DNA from: Micrasema longulum
Lineage: Eukaryota; Arthropoda; Insecta; Trichoptera; Brachycentridae
Length of the DNA: 64,000 nucleotides
NCBI GenBank assembly: GCA_022494885.1
Contig: JAGVSM010003524.1
Location: 1 to 64,000, forward strand
Reading direction: 5' to 3'
The notes under the pieces are model-generated. The model did not search any database, was not told where the DNA came from, and saw nothing but the letters and a program-made list of their open reading frames with translations. Of this stretch, positions 34,561 to 46,077 are shown in pieces (the first letter of the stretch is position 1; every line of letters starts with the position of its first letter). The position numbers and the translations under genes were made by a program.

Positions 34561-35023
34561 AGGAGCTTGTATAGCACTGACCCACAATTAAGAATGTGCG
34601 TTTATAATTTTTTAATACAAGAGTGATTCTTTAAGCCTTGTCTAATGAAAGAGGTCTCTTAACCTAAACACATATTTTGCACCTAAAATTAATAAACCTT
34701 ATACCATTTCATTTACTTTGTTTTATCAAGAACCTAATAACTAACAGCCCCTTTAAAATAACGTTCAAAATATTTGGATTAAAACCACAAGATATTAAAA
34801 GACGATTAAATCAGTAATTATGTAATACCATCTAATTAAATTATTAATAACGCTTATCATATAGTAATTATTCAACGTGTTGAAACACAAGCTGTAAATA
34901 CCATGAGAATTAAAAAAATCGGTTCTCATGTACAAAAAAACATGGTATTTCAATCATAGAGCTTATATATAAGATTGGAATACTAAAAAATAAACCTTTT
35001 CAATAAACCATAAACTTTCTCTT
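34561..35023. other. No gene; nested hairpin 34895-34960
   Basis: CATGAGAA/TTCTCATG (34901-34931) is enclosed by AAATACCATG/CATGGTATTT (34895-34952), sharing the CATG in a slipped arrangement. Otherwise AT-rich. Confidence 0.4.
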
Positions 35024-35420
35024 TTTCAGACGAATGAAGAATACAGTTCTGTGTGTAAAATAGAACTTGAACCCTGGACGAGTATTTTCGACTGGAAAAT
35101 ACTCTATTCTCAGGCAAATATCCTGAAATTGGAAATGGAATTTGGAAATCGAGTGGAGATAAGTCCGCCTCGTAGTGTAGTGATTGGCGTCTGTACCTAC
35201 CATCCTAAAGGTGCTGGATTCGATTCCTGACAGGGACCTTAAATACTGATTTAATAGTTTGTTTAAACTGCTTTAATTTATTGATCCTGGACTAGCGTAT
35301 GCATGGACCTTAAGCGTAGGACTGATCATCTTACATTCATGTAACAGTTGGTTGAAACACGCTGCATTTGGTTTACCAATGAAGTACTCTATGCACCACT
35401 GAGTGCAGAAATGATAATTA
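35024..35420 (+). mobile_element. SINE-A, long form, complete
   Basis: 5' module 35024-35160 (GAATACAGTTCTGTGTG, CCTGGACGAGTATTTTCGAC, CAGGCAAATATCCTGAA), tRNA-like head from 35164 (GTCCGCCTCGTAGTGTAGTG; B box GGATTCGATTCC), body with CTGATCATCTTACATTCATG and the 3' end ACCACTGAGTGCAG. Confidence 0.75.
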
Positions 35421-36104
35421 AACAATAAAAGTTTTTTTTAAAAAGATAAAATTAAAAGGAATTAAAAGAAATTTAAAATGAGCACTAAAAGAAAAACAAA
35501 ATGGTAAAGGTCATTCGAAAGGATGTTTTCTTTGAGGATTTTTGACATCTCCTTCTGATCGCGTTCAATCGAGGAAATAAAGCTTCCAAAGCTGCTCGTG
35601 ATATTTGCGCCGAGTACGGTGAAGATGCTATGAATTATTGTTTTTTTTTTGTTTCCTATTGTTTTTGTTCTAGTTCATTTGGAAAAAAAACGGATACAAC
35701 TTGTGTTGACAGTATATATTTTGAAAAGTTATAAAAAAAAAATTAATATTTAAAAATGACAGATTATTGTTAGCTCGATTTTATAATATTGTAAATGTGT
35801 TTTTCATCATTTTATAATGTTGGTATACATTTCGAACTTTTACATAAACGAATTTTATAAAATATTTACGCAATATTTGCATCTTTTGTTGCGTATCTCA
35901 AAGACAAGTTCAGATCACTTCACATAGCAGTCCAGAGAAACTGTGAAATGCTCGGTACAATGACAAAACACAAGTTACATATTAACTTACGAGGTATCGA
36001 ACTCGGAACCCGATCAGAAATGTGTTTCACCTACCGTATGATACTCACGTAAAGTACGTTTATTTTGAAACTAAAATCATGACTTTTAGCATGCTTTCCT
36101 ATTT
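35421..36104. other. No recognised feature
   Basis: AT-rich; nothing recognised. Confidence 0.3.
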
Positions 36105-36235
36105 CGAGATGACTAGCACTATCATTAATACAACTCTCGACTCAATGCGCAGTAACGTAAAGCCCGCTTTCAATAGAAACATCCATCAGTACAGTACTCG
36201 TTCTAAAAATAATATTTCTATTGGATCTGTGTAGT
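36105..36235 (+). mobile_element. LINE RT scrap
   Basis: NRNIHQYSTRSKNNISIGSV to TAG resembles the HxYNTRxKxxI segment of RT C-termini (compare HQYNTR at 14.5 kb). Very short. Confidence 0.35.
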
Positions 36236-36344
36236 CTACGTAGTTTGGTACTAGATTTTAACAATACCTAGGTTTCAAGGAATTTCATAAATTGCCAGAA
36301 AAAAATAAAGTATCGATTTCAAAATAAGATTATTATAAGATTTC

Positions 36345-37280
36345 AATACAAAACTTTAAAAAATCTTCGCGATGCTAATACGATATAAAAAAATTGTAAT
36401 AATGTTTTTGGGTAGATTTGAGTAGTCAATAAAAATTTAAAATAATTATTGATCTGTTAGGGAAGGGCCAAATGTACCAATTCACCTTTAATACATAAAT
36501 ATTGTAATACTACCCATGTCTCTCTTAAGCTAAATTGTATTATCGGAGTTTGTTTATTGATCATAATTCCTTAAATGTCACTCACCTGTCATTTTTATAC
36601 CGACGCGCGACGGGACGCAAAGATTCATATTAAAAATGTATGTAACTTGCCGTGTTTAGAAGATATTGCCTTAGTTTGATGCAATATTTTTTTCCTTCAT
36701 AAAAAATGGTTTGTTACTATTTTCATTCCAATTACACCAACCGCACACGGCAGTAAGTAAAAAAGAATGAAGGCAATGAGGAAGTTCAGTGGTTTTAAAA
36801 TATATATATATGTATTTGTAAAATAAAAAAAACTGTTTTTTTGTATCGTATTATCATCGTTACGACTTTTTTGGGTTTTGTTATATTGAAATTACTCCGA
36901 CCGTGACGTCACAAGTTCCGCCCCGTAGCGTAAAAATACACCAAGCGTTGAAAAAATCTGTCTACCGGAAACCGGAAATCAATCAAACTATTTTTTTAAA
37001 TTTATCAATCAAAAGTATTTTACAAAAAAACAATTAAATTATTAAGGGGAATGTGGATGCATAATTAATAATAATGTTTCTACCCCTCATACATAGTAAA
37101 ATGTGTTTAAGAGGTAGTTCGTATTACGTTCATTTTTATTTTTCAAACAAGTTCCTTAAAATTAGATAGCATAATAACGCTGGAATTGATTAGTTGATTC
37201 TAAAGAACTTGTGACGTAGTTCAAAGTAGTTTTATTAAAAGTGCATTTATAGAATGTTTCGTAGTGAACTTCCTCATTAC
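36345..37280. mobile_element. M2 fragments, several orientations
   Basis: 36345-36480 plus (ATCTTCGCGATGCTAATACG), 36776-36995 minus (end AATGAGGAAGTTCAGTGG, then CGTGACGTCACAAGTTCCGC and CCGGAAACCGGAAATC), 37185-37280 minus end (GAACTTCCTCATTA). Confidence 0.5.
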
Positions 37281-37420
37281 TTTATATAGTATGTGAGTAG
37301 CAATTTTACATATCTTACATTTAGTAAAAAATAAATTTATAAATGCAGTCTTTTTTAAAAAGCAAAACTAGGTTTATCTTTATTTTTAAGCAACCTTCAT
37401 TTTTAATGTTTTCTCATTAC

Positions 37421-37790
37421 AACAAGATGGCGCCGTTGTGGTCAAAATGTGAGGTTGGCAACGCGGCTAGGGACGGCGGGAAACAAACACATTTAATAAG
37501 ATATCTACGGTAGGGAATTTATTTGAGTTATTTGTTTGTTGCGCTTATTATTTAAAGTCTACCACATAAAATTACAAATATGTAAGTAAATAATAATGTT
37601 ATTTGTAAATATTTCAATACTCCTTCAGTGGAGACTTTAAAATTTGTAACCAGTCCCCATTTGTAACATTCTATTCAATAATCCATTCCTACCAACCCTA
37701 AGAGCTTAAAACTTGAAACATTTCAATTGAATTAATAAATTGAGGTTATGAAAGTTTCCCGCGTGTTTTTGGCGCCAAATTCATTTATTT
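37421..37790. promoter_or_regulatory. Candidate promoter patch with three E2F-like sites
   Basis: AAGATGGCGCC at 37424, GGCGGGAAA at 37475-37483, TTTCCCGCG at 37755-37763 and the palindrome TTTGGCGCCAAA at 37768-37779. E2F/DP factors bind TTTSSCGC-type sites in cell-cycle promoters; here no gene is identified on either strand. An ATG at 37427 opens only 28 codons. Confidence 0.3.
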
Positions 37791-38159
37791 GATATGATAA
37801 TATGCCACCACAAGATATCCGCCCTAAAATATTTCCCGAGTCAGAGCTAGTTCAGGATTGTTTCGTAAATTAAATATTTTGCCAACTTTGATAAGGGTTT
37901 CCGACTTCAGCGATACTGACACTTGAGGGAAGAATTTTTCGGTCAGTTAACATCTGACTGGCGTTTATATTGTATCGCTATCGAATTGGAAAATAAAGTA
38001 CTTCTTATTAATGGTAACTACGTAAATTGTGATAAGTTCATATTATAGCATACATAAATATCTTTATCGTATTATTAGGAATTAATCTGTAATAAGGTGA
38101 TTTCTCAGTATATTATACAACTAGACTCTCTGATATTTTCTATATTCGTAAAATTAAAA
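37791..38159. other. No recognised feature
   Basis: No recognised content. Confidence 0.3.
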
Positions 38160-38645
38160 CTAATCATCGGAAATATTCTACAATCCCTCGTATATGTGAA
38201 GCATTGAACAAAAATTAATAGTCATGATATATTTAACACTCCATACAATATGTACAGAAGAGAACTAATAGGCTTGATTCAGAATAACAGAGAATAGACG
38301 TTTTGTCTTTTTTCTTGCTCTTCATTCATAATTAATTTAGTCATTAAATCAAATGCAGTTTTCCACTCTTACTTTCCTTCGATGATCCTTTACCACTCCT
38401 CATCAATTTCCTTATTTTCCTTTCCACTATCTCCTTGTTTTGTCCATTTTTACCTTATTTTAATATATAGTATATTTGTTATTTATGTAGTTTAAACTTT
38501 AAGCCGTCATCACTTTATTACAGTATTATTTAGTGAATACATATAATTGGATGGCAGGCCCTACTATGTATACATTTTATATAGTTTTTAAAAATTTTAA
38601 TGTAACCTGTAAATCTGTTTGTGTCCGAAATAAATAAAATTATTG
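38160..38645 (+). mobile_element. LINE 3' region, copy 2
   Basis: Pairs with 7850-8260 through its length and adds about 45 bp (AGAATAACAGAGAATAGACG) lacking in copy 1. Ends CGAAATAAATAAAATT. Confidence 0.65.
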
Positions 38646-38769
38646 ACATCCGATTACTTAGTAAAAATGTGAATTTGTATTTCCAAAATAATTGTTAAAA
38701 GTAATATTTTACTTTGATAAATATTTCAACGGGATAATACAGGTAAAATATTTTGGACAAGGAAGCATT

Positions 38770-38880
38770 AATGTCCGGTCGGGACCTCTCATTGGCTGAT
38801 AAAAGTGAGCACTTTACATATTGTGTGGCTTTTCCTATTCTGTCTTCGTTTGAATGTTCATATTTCTTAAATTCCATTAA
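38770..38880. mobile_element. M1 MITE fragment
   Basis: CTCTCATTGGCTGATAAAAG, CACTTTACATATTGTGTGGC and GAATGTTCATATTTCTTAAA. Confidence 0.6.
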
Positions 38881-39144
38881 TTAATTTCTGTAAATCAAAA
38901 GATGATTTTATTGATGTTTATTAAATTCAACACGAATGTTTTACTATGTGTTAGATCATTAGTCAAAATATCTGTCAATCAACATTATTGTAAAAACATC
39001 TGTCATTAAAAAGGAAGGAAAAAAGTTTCATGCATTTCAAATATTTATTAAGTGTTACATTTTTTTTGTCAATTTCGATTATTGTACACGTGTTTTTAAA
39101 ATGTTAAGACAGCAGATTATTAAACACGGGTTTTTAAATCTTAA

Positions 39145-39580
39145 ATGATACAAGCGATTCGTTTTCGTTTCATAATTGGCTGGGGGGGTTGTGCGGCATT
39201 CATCTTAAAGCCTCTCATAATTTCACAGAAATTATTATTGAGAATAATATTCCGGTGCCCTACAACATACTCGTCAGAACAATTGTTCCAATACGTGAAG
39301 GTGTTGGATATGAGACAACTGTACCTGAAAGAAGCACTTACACACTTCTGGTCGAACAATAATGAGAGATCTCAGCAAAATCTTAATACTAATTTTTCCT
39401 AGAACACAAATTATGTCATACCCAATACCCGTACAATTTTTGCTCAGAGGCATCTCTCATTTACCGCACTGAGAGTGTTCAATATTTTGGAAGAGCGTAT
39501 TATGTTTTCAAGGACAAAAACTATTTTCAAGAGAGGAGTTAAGGACTGGATTTTCCTCCTTCTTCTTCTGCAGCCTTATT
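39145..39580 (+). mobile_element. LINE RT C-terminus (plus)
   Basis: Frame 39160-39400: IGWGGCAAFILKPLIISQKL, LRIIFRCPTTYSSEQLFQYV, KVLDMRQLYL. Then a frameshift to IPNTRTIFAQRHLSFTALRV, FNILEER and IFKRGVKDWI. This is the QK-x-ilR, LF, FAQR, FN, FK order of Jockey-like RTs and parallels the 14.3-kb element. Confidence 0.7.
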
Positions 39581-39581
39581 A

Positions 39582-39945
39582 TCTCTACTACTGGATAAAG
39601 GCCTCTTCCAAACGTCTCCATTCCTTCCTATCTCCCGCTTTCATCATCCACGTTTTACCTGCAATAGAGGCAATGTCGTCGACCCATCTTTTCTGTGTCC
39701 TTCCAACATTTCTTTTGTTTGCCCATGGTCTCCACTTTATTATTCTGGGTGTCCACCTGCCATCATTTCGTCTCGCCAAGTGCCCTGCCCACTGCCATTT
39801 CAATTTAGCTGCACAATCCACGATATCCACGACTCCGGTTTGGCGCCTTATTTCTTCACTTCTTATTCTGTCTCTTAGACATACACCGAGCATCTGTCTT
39901 CCCATGGATCGTTGCGTGCATTTTACTTTCTGGCTACTTTTTTTA
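39582..39945 (-). mobile_element. LINE RT C-terminus (minus), different family
   Basis: Minus frame: MGRQMLGVCLRDRIRSEEIR, RQTGVVDIVDCAAKLKWQWA, GHLARRNDGRWTPRIIKWRP, NVGRTQKRWVDDIASIAGKT, then RKEWRRLEEAFIQ. Only about 100 codons, but without internal stops over 39905-39588, so this is one of the younger fragments here. Confidence 0.8.
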
Positions 39946-40227
39946 TGTTAAAGACATGGTTTCTAGTCCATATGTTGTCACCGGCAATATGCACGATTCA
40001 CATACTTGTCTTTTCAAGCATACAAGGACTTGTTTATTTTCAAAAATATATTTTTAAAATTTCAGGATTTTTTAAAGGATTTTCCTTACTGGGAGAGATT
40101 TAAGTGGGAAACTCCTTGATGATTTTCCGAATGTTGGAATTTACATTTTAACTTAATTTAATTTAAACTTTAATTTACATTTGGTTTTTATTGTTGTGCT
40201 TCTAATCCTATAAAATATTTGTGATGA

Positions 40228-40335
40228 TATACTCATGTGTCTGTGTCAACTAATTGCTCGTCCCAACTCAACACAGGACTTAAAGTCTCAAATAATGCAT
40301 AATGAACTGTATTTAAGTAAATAAATTGAAAAATA
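40228..40335 (+). mobile_element. LINE 3' tail
   Basis: ACTCATGTGTCTGTGTCAAC, TCCCAACTCAACACAGGACT, then AGTAAATAAATTG. Same as 45748-45875. Confidence 0.55.
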
Positions 40336-41282
40336 GTAGCATATCATTGTTGGATTTGATACATCAAATTATTTAAAAAAAAAATAAACACCTCAATTAA
40401 TAATAAAAATGCGACAGTCATTTTCGCCATATTACCAGGTACCCAAATGGATTAATTAATTCTTCTACTCGCAACACGCGTCAGTTCAATTTTTACAAAC
40501 TCCACCGGCGAAGTTTTCACTGAAGTTGTATGGTCCAGTAGCGCATTCAGCCCATTTCCAACCAGTAACTAAATTACGCTTACATGGTTAGTGCAGGTTG
40601 ATATCGTAATTAATTAAAACCGTTTACAGTACCTTTGTGCCGTACTTTTAGTTCGGAAAGTTTGTAACATCAAAATTAATTTCTGCACAAAACTGGATAG
40701 TTTTCAGTTAAGCGACTAATTTTCTACTCTGCACTGGAAGGCCCATTTTACACGTATCGTCCAAATCAACACAGCGCAGTAAAATAAGTTTGGATTGATA
40801 CTTATTGTGTTATTTTGTATTTATTTCAAATTTATCTAAGGGGTTCTATCAGGTAAAATTCCGGCAAACGGAAATTTAAAAGCGATTAGTCGACATCATG
40901 GTATGTAAATAGTAGATACCTATTGGTTATTTTATTTTTATTTATTTATAGTTAGTGTTATATACACAGTGCTACAGTTGGTATAATAATATATTTGTTC
41001 GTACGCCGAGGACTTTTGAGTCAATATCCGACAAAAGCCCGTCATATAATTTTGTAATCTCACAGTAAAAGTAATAGCGTTAAAATAAATTAAAACTGTT
41101 ATTTATGAAATTTAAAATATTCAAAGAATAATTCGTTTACTGACAAAAACATTCCTTGTTTGTATGAGCAAAACCAATAGGAAGACCCCCGGTCTTGAAA
41201 ACGGTTTTGAAAGTATGTGGGGGGAGTGCGTTCATTTGAAAAAAAGTTGATGAAATACTTAAAAATTATTATAAAAAAAACA
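40336..41282. other. Mostly unrecognised; X repeat at 40735-40805
   Basis: 40735-40805: GGCCCATTTTACACGTATCG, AAATCAACACAGCGCAGTAA. TTCAGTTAAGCGACTAA at 40705 resembles the sequence just after the protease TATA box (TTCAGTTAAGCGATTAA at 47332). Confidence 0.35.
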
Positions 41283-41580
41283 TAAACCTTATTTTTTTAT
41301 TTATTTATTAAGGAAAAACAACAGTTGTTATATCAGAATACAAAATATTAAAAATAGTACATACATCCAGTTAAAGTTTTTTTACAAATATAATGAGAAA
41401 ACATGTTACACAGTAAAGAGAAAAATAATAAATTATATAAGACATGAGAAAAAAAAAGAGCTCGTAAGAAAGTTAAGGGATAAGAAAATAAAGTGGAGGA
41501 GTGGAGGAGAGGGATTTTCATAATATAGTTGACCAATTCAAAATTTTGATATTACAATAAAAAAAACATAATTAAAGGAA
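41283..41580 (-). mobile_element. LINE 3' tail (minus)
   Basis: TTTTTATTTATTTATTAAGG is the complement of a poly(A)-like LINE end; AAAAACAACAGTTG resembles the 6290-6310 tail. Confidence 0.4.
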
Positions 41581-41764
41581 CAAAAACTAATTACACACTG
41601 ACAAATGTTTCATTTTACAGTGTTTCGAAAAGGTTTTTTTTAAGTCACAAAATTTTGTATTAAAAATATCTAAATGTTATACTTAAATTATATACAGCAC
41701 CAATTACGTACATAACACAAATTTCTAACAAGGACATATGATAACAGGTATAAATTATATTATT

Positions 41765-42560
41765 TGTTTACACAATACAACAGAGACGGAGATAAGGGAA
41801 TATGGAAGTCTAGGTATTTACAGGGCTTATAACCACTCAACATAACACATTAACCACAGTAAAATTTTACGAGCTAAAAGATGCTGATATCGATTGCAGT
41901 TTTTTTTAAATGAATTTTTATTGTAATAACATAGTTTATTTACTTGAGCGAACAATATTATTAAAGAGACCACTTAAATCAGCCAATACATGTACTTCAT
42001 AGTCCTAACGCTCCTATATACCTGCGTGAAAAATTTCAACGCTTATCAGTTCATGGTTTACCTTTTCGTTCTAATTCTCAAGGCACTCTCTTAATACCCA
42101 TCCACAATTCCTCTTTCTTCTCTAACTCATATAGTGTCCATGCGGCTCGACTGTGGAATCATCTCCCATCCACCATCAAAGGTTTTACTACATTATCTCT
42201 GTTTGAAGAAACATCTCCTTTCTCTTCCTTAATCTTTCCTCCTTTCCTCCTTTCCCCTTTCCTCTTCTTTTCCTTTTTCTCATTGAGTAATAGTTTTGAT
42301 TTAAGGTAATTTATTACGTTTATTTCTATTTTTATAAATCTTTAACTTTTTAATCTTTTTTTTCTATCGAATATGTTCTGTAACTTGAATTATAAAAATA
42401 AAAGTTTTATTTTATTGGTTGATTGGAAGAAATTGCCATTTAGCAATAAGCCCGCCAATGTACAAATAAAATTGTGTAGAAAAAGTTAAATAAATAAATA
42501 AATCACAGGTCATTAGTCCTATAAATGCCTTAAATTAAATATTCTCTTCTTAAAAGTGTT
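41765..42560 (+). mobile_element. M1 MITE split by a LINE 3' end
   Basis: M1 pieces at 41765-41850, 41960-42022 and 42505-42560 flank a LINE fragment. 42025-42309 is an open frame (95 codons without ATG) reading SVHAARLWNHLPSTIKGF with TTLSLFEE to a TAA, the ARLWN-x-LP RT end. Its 3' UTR (GAAGAAATTGCCATTTAGCA) ends in TAAATAAATAAATAAAT. Confidence 0.7.
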
Positions 42561-42620
42561 CTCGCAGTTGCAAATAATTTGAATTATTTAAAAACTGTTT
42601 AAAACATTCGGGAAACAAAT

Positions 42621-42702
42621 ATTGATCCAGATAATCTGCAATCGGCGTACCAATGCAGTGTGCCCTATACACCGTTAAGTGCGGATACGGGTAAGAATAA
42701 GA
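42621..42702 (+). mobile_element. SINE-A body fragment
   Basis: GATCCAGATAATCTGCAATC, GTACCAATGCAGTGTGCC, CCGTTAAGTGCGGATACGGG. Confidence 0.6.
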
Positions 42703-43959
42703 AAAAAATATATACTTACATCTTATATTAATAAAAGCAATTCTAAAGGCTAGTACACACTTTGAATACACAAAGTTTTGAATAAGTGACGGCTTATGAA
42801 TGATTTGTTGGTTTCGAGTGGCAGCTTAATCATATACCTTTGGAATTTCCCAGGGATTTTCATACAATTCACGCTACTCGGAAATATTTGATATTGAAGA
42901 ACCTTCAATAAATATTGCCAGTATAAAAAATTGTCGTGGAATTTCAGCGAGCATTGGAGAATTGAATAGCAACTTTTTCAACACCACCGTATTGATACTT
43001 GGTGTTGAAAATTGATACTTATCAGGAATATTGTTTTTAATGCTAACTAATAAAACCTTTAGGAAGCATCTTTTAATTAACATAATAATCTTAGGCTAGG
43101 CTGTGTCAAAATTTTGTCCGAAATAGAACCACAATCCTGGACGAGTGTTTTAGATCGAATTGAGGCCGAATGATTCTGGTCATTTCATTGTACGTAGTAT
43201 ATTTTAACATTATATTTACACGACGAAAAAATATGTTTTTTCACATTTGATCGTTGAAAAGGCTTCCAAGTCTATTGTGAATTGTGATCATTTAATTAAA
43301 AAATAAAAATATGGTGAATCAGTTTTGACGGAATGCTGTTTTGTTTGTGTTTTAGTTCATAAGAAAAAAATAAATTTTAAATGTCCTATAGAGTTCACTG
43401 CAAGAAAAGGGTTTACTTTGAAATGCATGATTTTTTATGTAAAAAAAAACCAATATATATTGTTATATAGTTAGTATATATACAGTGTTCTGTCATCGGA
43501 AAAGAGGAAAATACATAAAAATTACTTTATAGTTATGAATTCGTTTTTATTAGAAATAAGGATTCGGCAACAGTGCGCATTTGTCAGCAACATTTTTTAA
43601 ACATAAAATTGAAATAAATATAAGATAATAAATTATTATATTATTTTTGCATAAACAATGTCGATGGTGTTTTTTTGGAAGTTTTATTCCATTTTATTAT
43701 GACTTAACAGTTTAATGAACTTTCCAGGAATTTCCTGAATGAGGAACTTCAGCCCTATGGGAAATTGCATACATTGTTTATAATATGGTAAAACAAGTTT
43801 TTTTTAAATCTTTATTTACCCATGTATTATTTTGTGATTTATATTTTTATCATTATATTCAATAGAATTAAAACATAAACGCTCATTTTCAAACCAAAAA
43901 ATACTGGTACTTTACTACGTATATCACCTAAACTACAGTTCATTTATAGATATTTCTAG
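42703..43959. other. Little recognised
   Basis: A SINE-A 5' module scrap at 43095-43160 (CAATCCTGGACGAGTGTTTT) and an M2 end at 43732-43765 (AATGAGGAACTTCAGC). No gene. Confidence 0.4.
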
Positions 43960-44140
43960 ATGTAACTATGGTCCTAGCTCCTATAAAAGACAATTTATTA
44001 AAAAAATCAAACCATAGGAACATGCCAATTATTAGGTATCCATAGCTTGTAAAAAATCATCACTCTAGTACCATAATCTAGGGATAAAATACGAGAAAAC
44101 GTTAGTCCGAAGAAAGTCAGACTGCGTTTCCTCGTAAAAT
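43960..44140 (+). repeat. M4 repeat, copy 1
   Basis: Pairs with 62508-62690 (GTCCTAGCTCC, CATAGCTTGTAAAAAATCAT, GTACCATAATCTAGGG, AAAGTCAGACTGCG). Confidence 0.6.
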
Positions 44141-45357
44141 ACTGACTTAGGCAAAAGCACTTGATGGTTTAAAAAAATATATTTTTTATAAAAATAGATT
44201 TTTTTTTTAAATTCTTCAAAGTAGCAAAATTCAACGGTGTCAAAAATCTTGTCACAATGTTCCTCAAAATATTATAAAAAATCTTTTTGGTGGTATTTAT
44301 TTTCCCTCTATTTATATATCATAAGATGAATAGCTGTCATGTTTAGAATATATTTTTTTACAATTATTCAACAATCCTTTTGTTGCTTTAGCTGTAAGTC
44401 GACATGTGTCGGTACCTGCGGCATTTCTTTGAAAATTTTCTGGATGGAATTTGCCTCCGGTAACCATTTGTCATACGTCAATCAATCAAATAACAAAAAA
44501 AGAAAATCTACACGTGGAAAGGTAGAAATCAAATTTTAAATTAAATGCCGGATTGCATTTTAAATACTAAGATAATCTTCTTTTTACAATGTTATCAATA
44601 AATATTGTTATCCTGTCTATGTCCAGGCGGATGAATAATACGGCTAAATTATTCATAAATTTGTCTCTTTTACAAGTGTTTGTTTTTCTCTTCATTATAG
44701 CAAAGGTGTAAAAAAAAAATCTTTCCAACGAATTAAAAACTATTAAAAATAATATATCAATAAATAAATTTAAAGTAAATCTAAAGAAATTTTTTGAACA
44801 CGTGTAAAAACTACATTAAATTTTAATTAGTACGTATTGTTTTATGTTTTTTCTTTATATATTCTATGTTTTTTTTTCTCCTGTACTCGTATTTAAAATT
44901 ATATAAACTCTTATTAATAAACAACTACAACAGTGTAAGTCACTCTCCAAGCACAAGAGTTAGTCTCTTTTTTTGGAGAGTTACAGTGATAATATTTACT
45001 AGATGTGTAAAAGTAGGTATGTATAGAATTATAAAAAAACATGTACCTTTTAGGAAATTTATTTTAAAAAAAAAGAAATTAAAATATGATGTCTTAGTTG
45101 AGGGGAATTCCTAATAGTTAGGAATTTTATTATTACAATGACCCCTACTTAGTTACAACAGTCAAGGCAGTCCGCTTCAAGAAACAGGAAAATGTACGTA
45201 AGAAATTAAATAAATGTTTGTAAACGATTTATTACAGAGTTGGAAATAGCATTGTGAATTAATTATGAATTCACAATAGCAATAGCAACTTTTGAGAGTA
45301 TTGACTAATTTTCATGATTCTCGAAATGAAATCTCATTTACTAATTCTAATTAGTCA
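44141..45357. other. No supported gene; LINE tail scrap at 44715-44830
   Basis: 44715-44805 reads NELKTIKNNISINKFKVNLK then KFFEHV to a stop, an RT-tail-like end with an FK motif. Short hairpins AATTCCTAATAGTTAGGAATT (45109) and ATTGTGAATTAATTATGAATTCACAAT-like (45251). Confidence 0.4.
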
Positions 45358-45702
45358 TAACCCTCCCCTTTCCGCACGCATTTGTGCATAGCTCACCGTA
45401 TTGGTAAACCGAATGCAGCGTAGTTGAATTATTCGTAACACGAAGGTAAGGTAATCAGTCGTACGCTTCACGTACCAGTAATCAGAATTATTCACGTCTA
45501 CCCTGCCAAGAATCGAACCCAGAACTTCAAGAATAATAAGCGAACCGCCACACCACGAGGCGAGCTTATATCCAATCGATTTCATTATCGAGGATTTTTA
45601 CTTGAGAGCAGCCATCGAGTCGAAGAAACTCGTCCAGGGTTCTGGTTCTGTTTCACACATGGGACTGAATTTTTTATTCAACTGGATACAGAGAGAATCT
45701 AA
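45358..45702 (-). mobile_element. SINE-A, long form
   Basis: 3' end at 45358 (CCTTTCCGCACGCATTTGTG complement), head at 45510-45572 (AGAATCGAACCCAGAACTTC; CCACACCACGAGGCG), 5' module 45581-45702 (CAGCCATCGAGTCGAAGAAA, CTCGTCCAGGGTTCTGG). Confidence 0.7.
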
Positions 45703-45747
45703 CTAATAATGGACATTGATTCACATGCTAAATAAAATATTATTTTT

Positions 45748-45875
45748 TTCTCATGTGTCTGTGTCAACTAATTGCTAGTCCCATCTCAACACAGGACTTT
45801 TGGTCTCATGGAGTTGGTACTTATGTCTCAAATAATGTACAATAAACTTATGTATGTAAATAAATAGATAAATGT
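45748..45875 (+). mobile_element. LINE 3' tail
   Basis: CTCATGTGTCTGTGTCAACT, CTCATGGAGTTGGTAC, TGTATGTAAATAAATAGATAA end. Confidence 0.55.
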
Positions 45876-46077
45876 TATTTGTGAAAAGAGGAAATACTAT
45901 TTAATTGCTAAAGGCCCGCGAAGTCAATTAATGTCCTAAAAATCCCGAAGTGATAAAAACTCTAAAGAAGCTAGATGAATCAAAATGAGTAGAAAATTGC
46001 GAAAAACTATTAATTTCGAAAATTTCTAAAATATTCTGAAAAATCTTGAAAAATTATGAATGTTTTTTAAAAATATA

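Noticed and set aside
37424..37440. Relation to exon 4 (both have ATGGCGCC-x-TTGTG)
   Set aside because: Fourteen bases only, with no extension on either side; chance is sufficient.
39475..39951. 158-codon plus-strand frame
   Set aside because: Only its first 35 codons are real (RT tail); the rest is the shadow of the minus-strand RT fragment.
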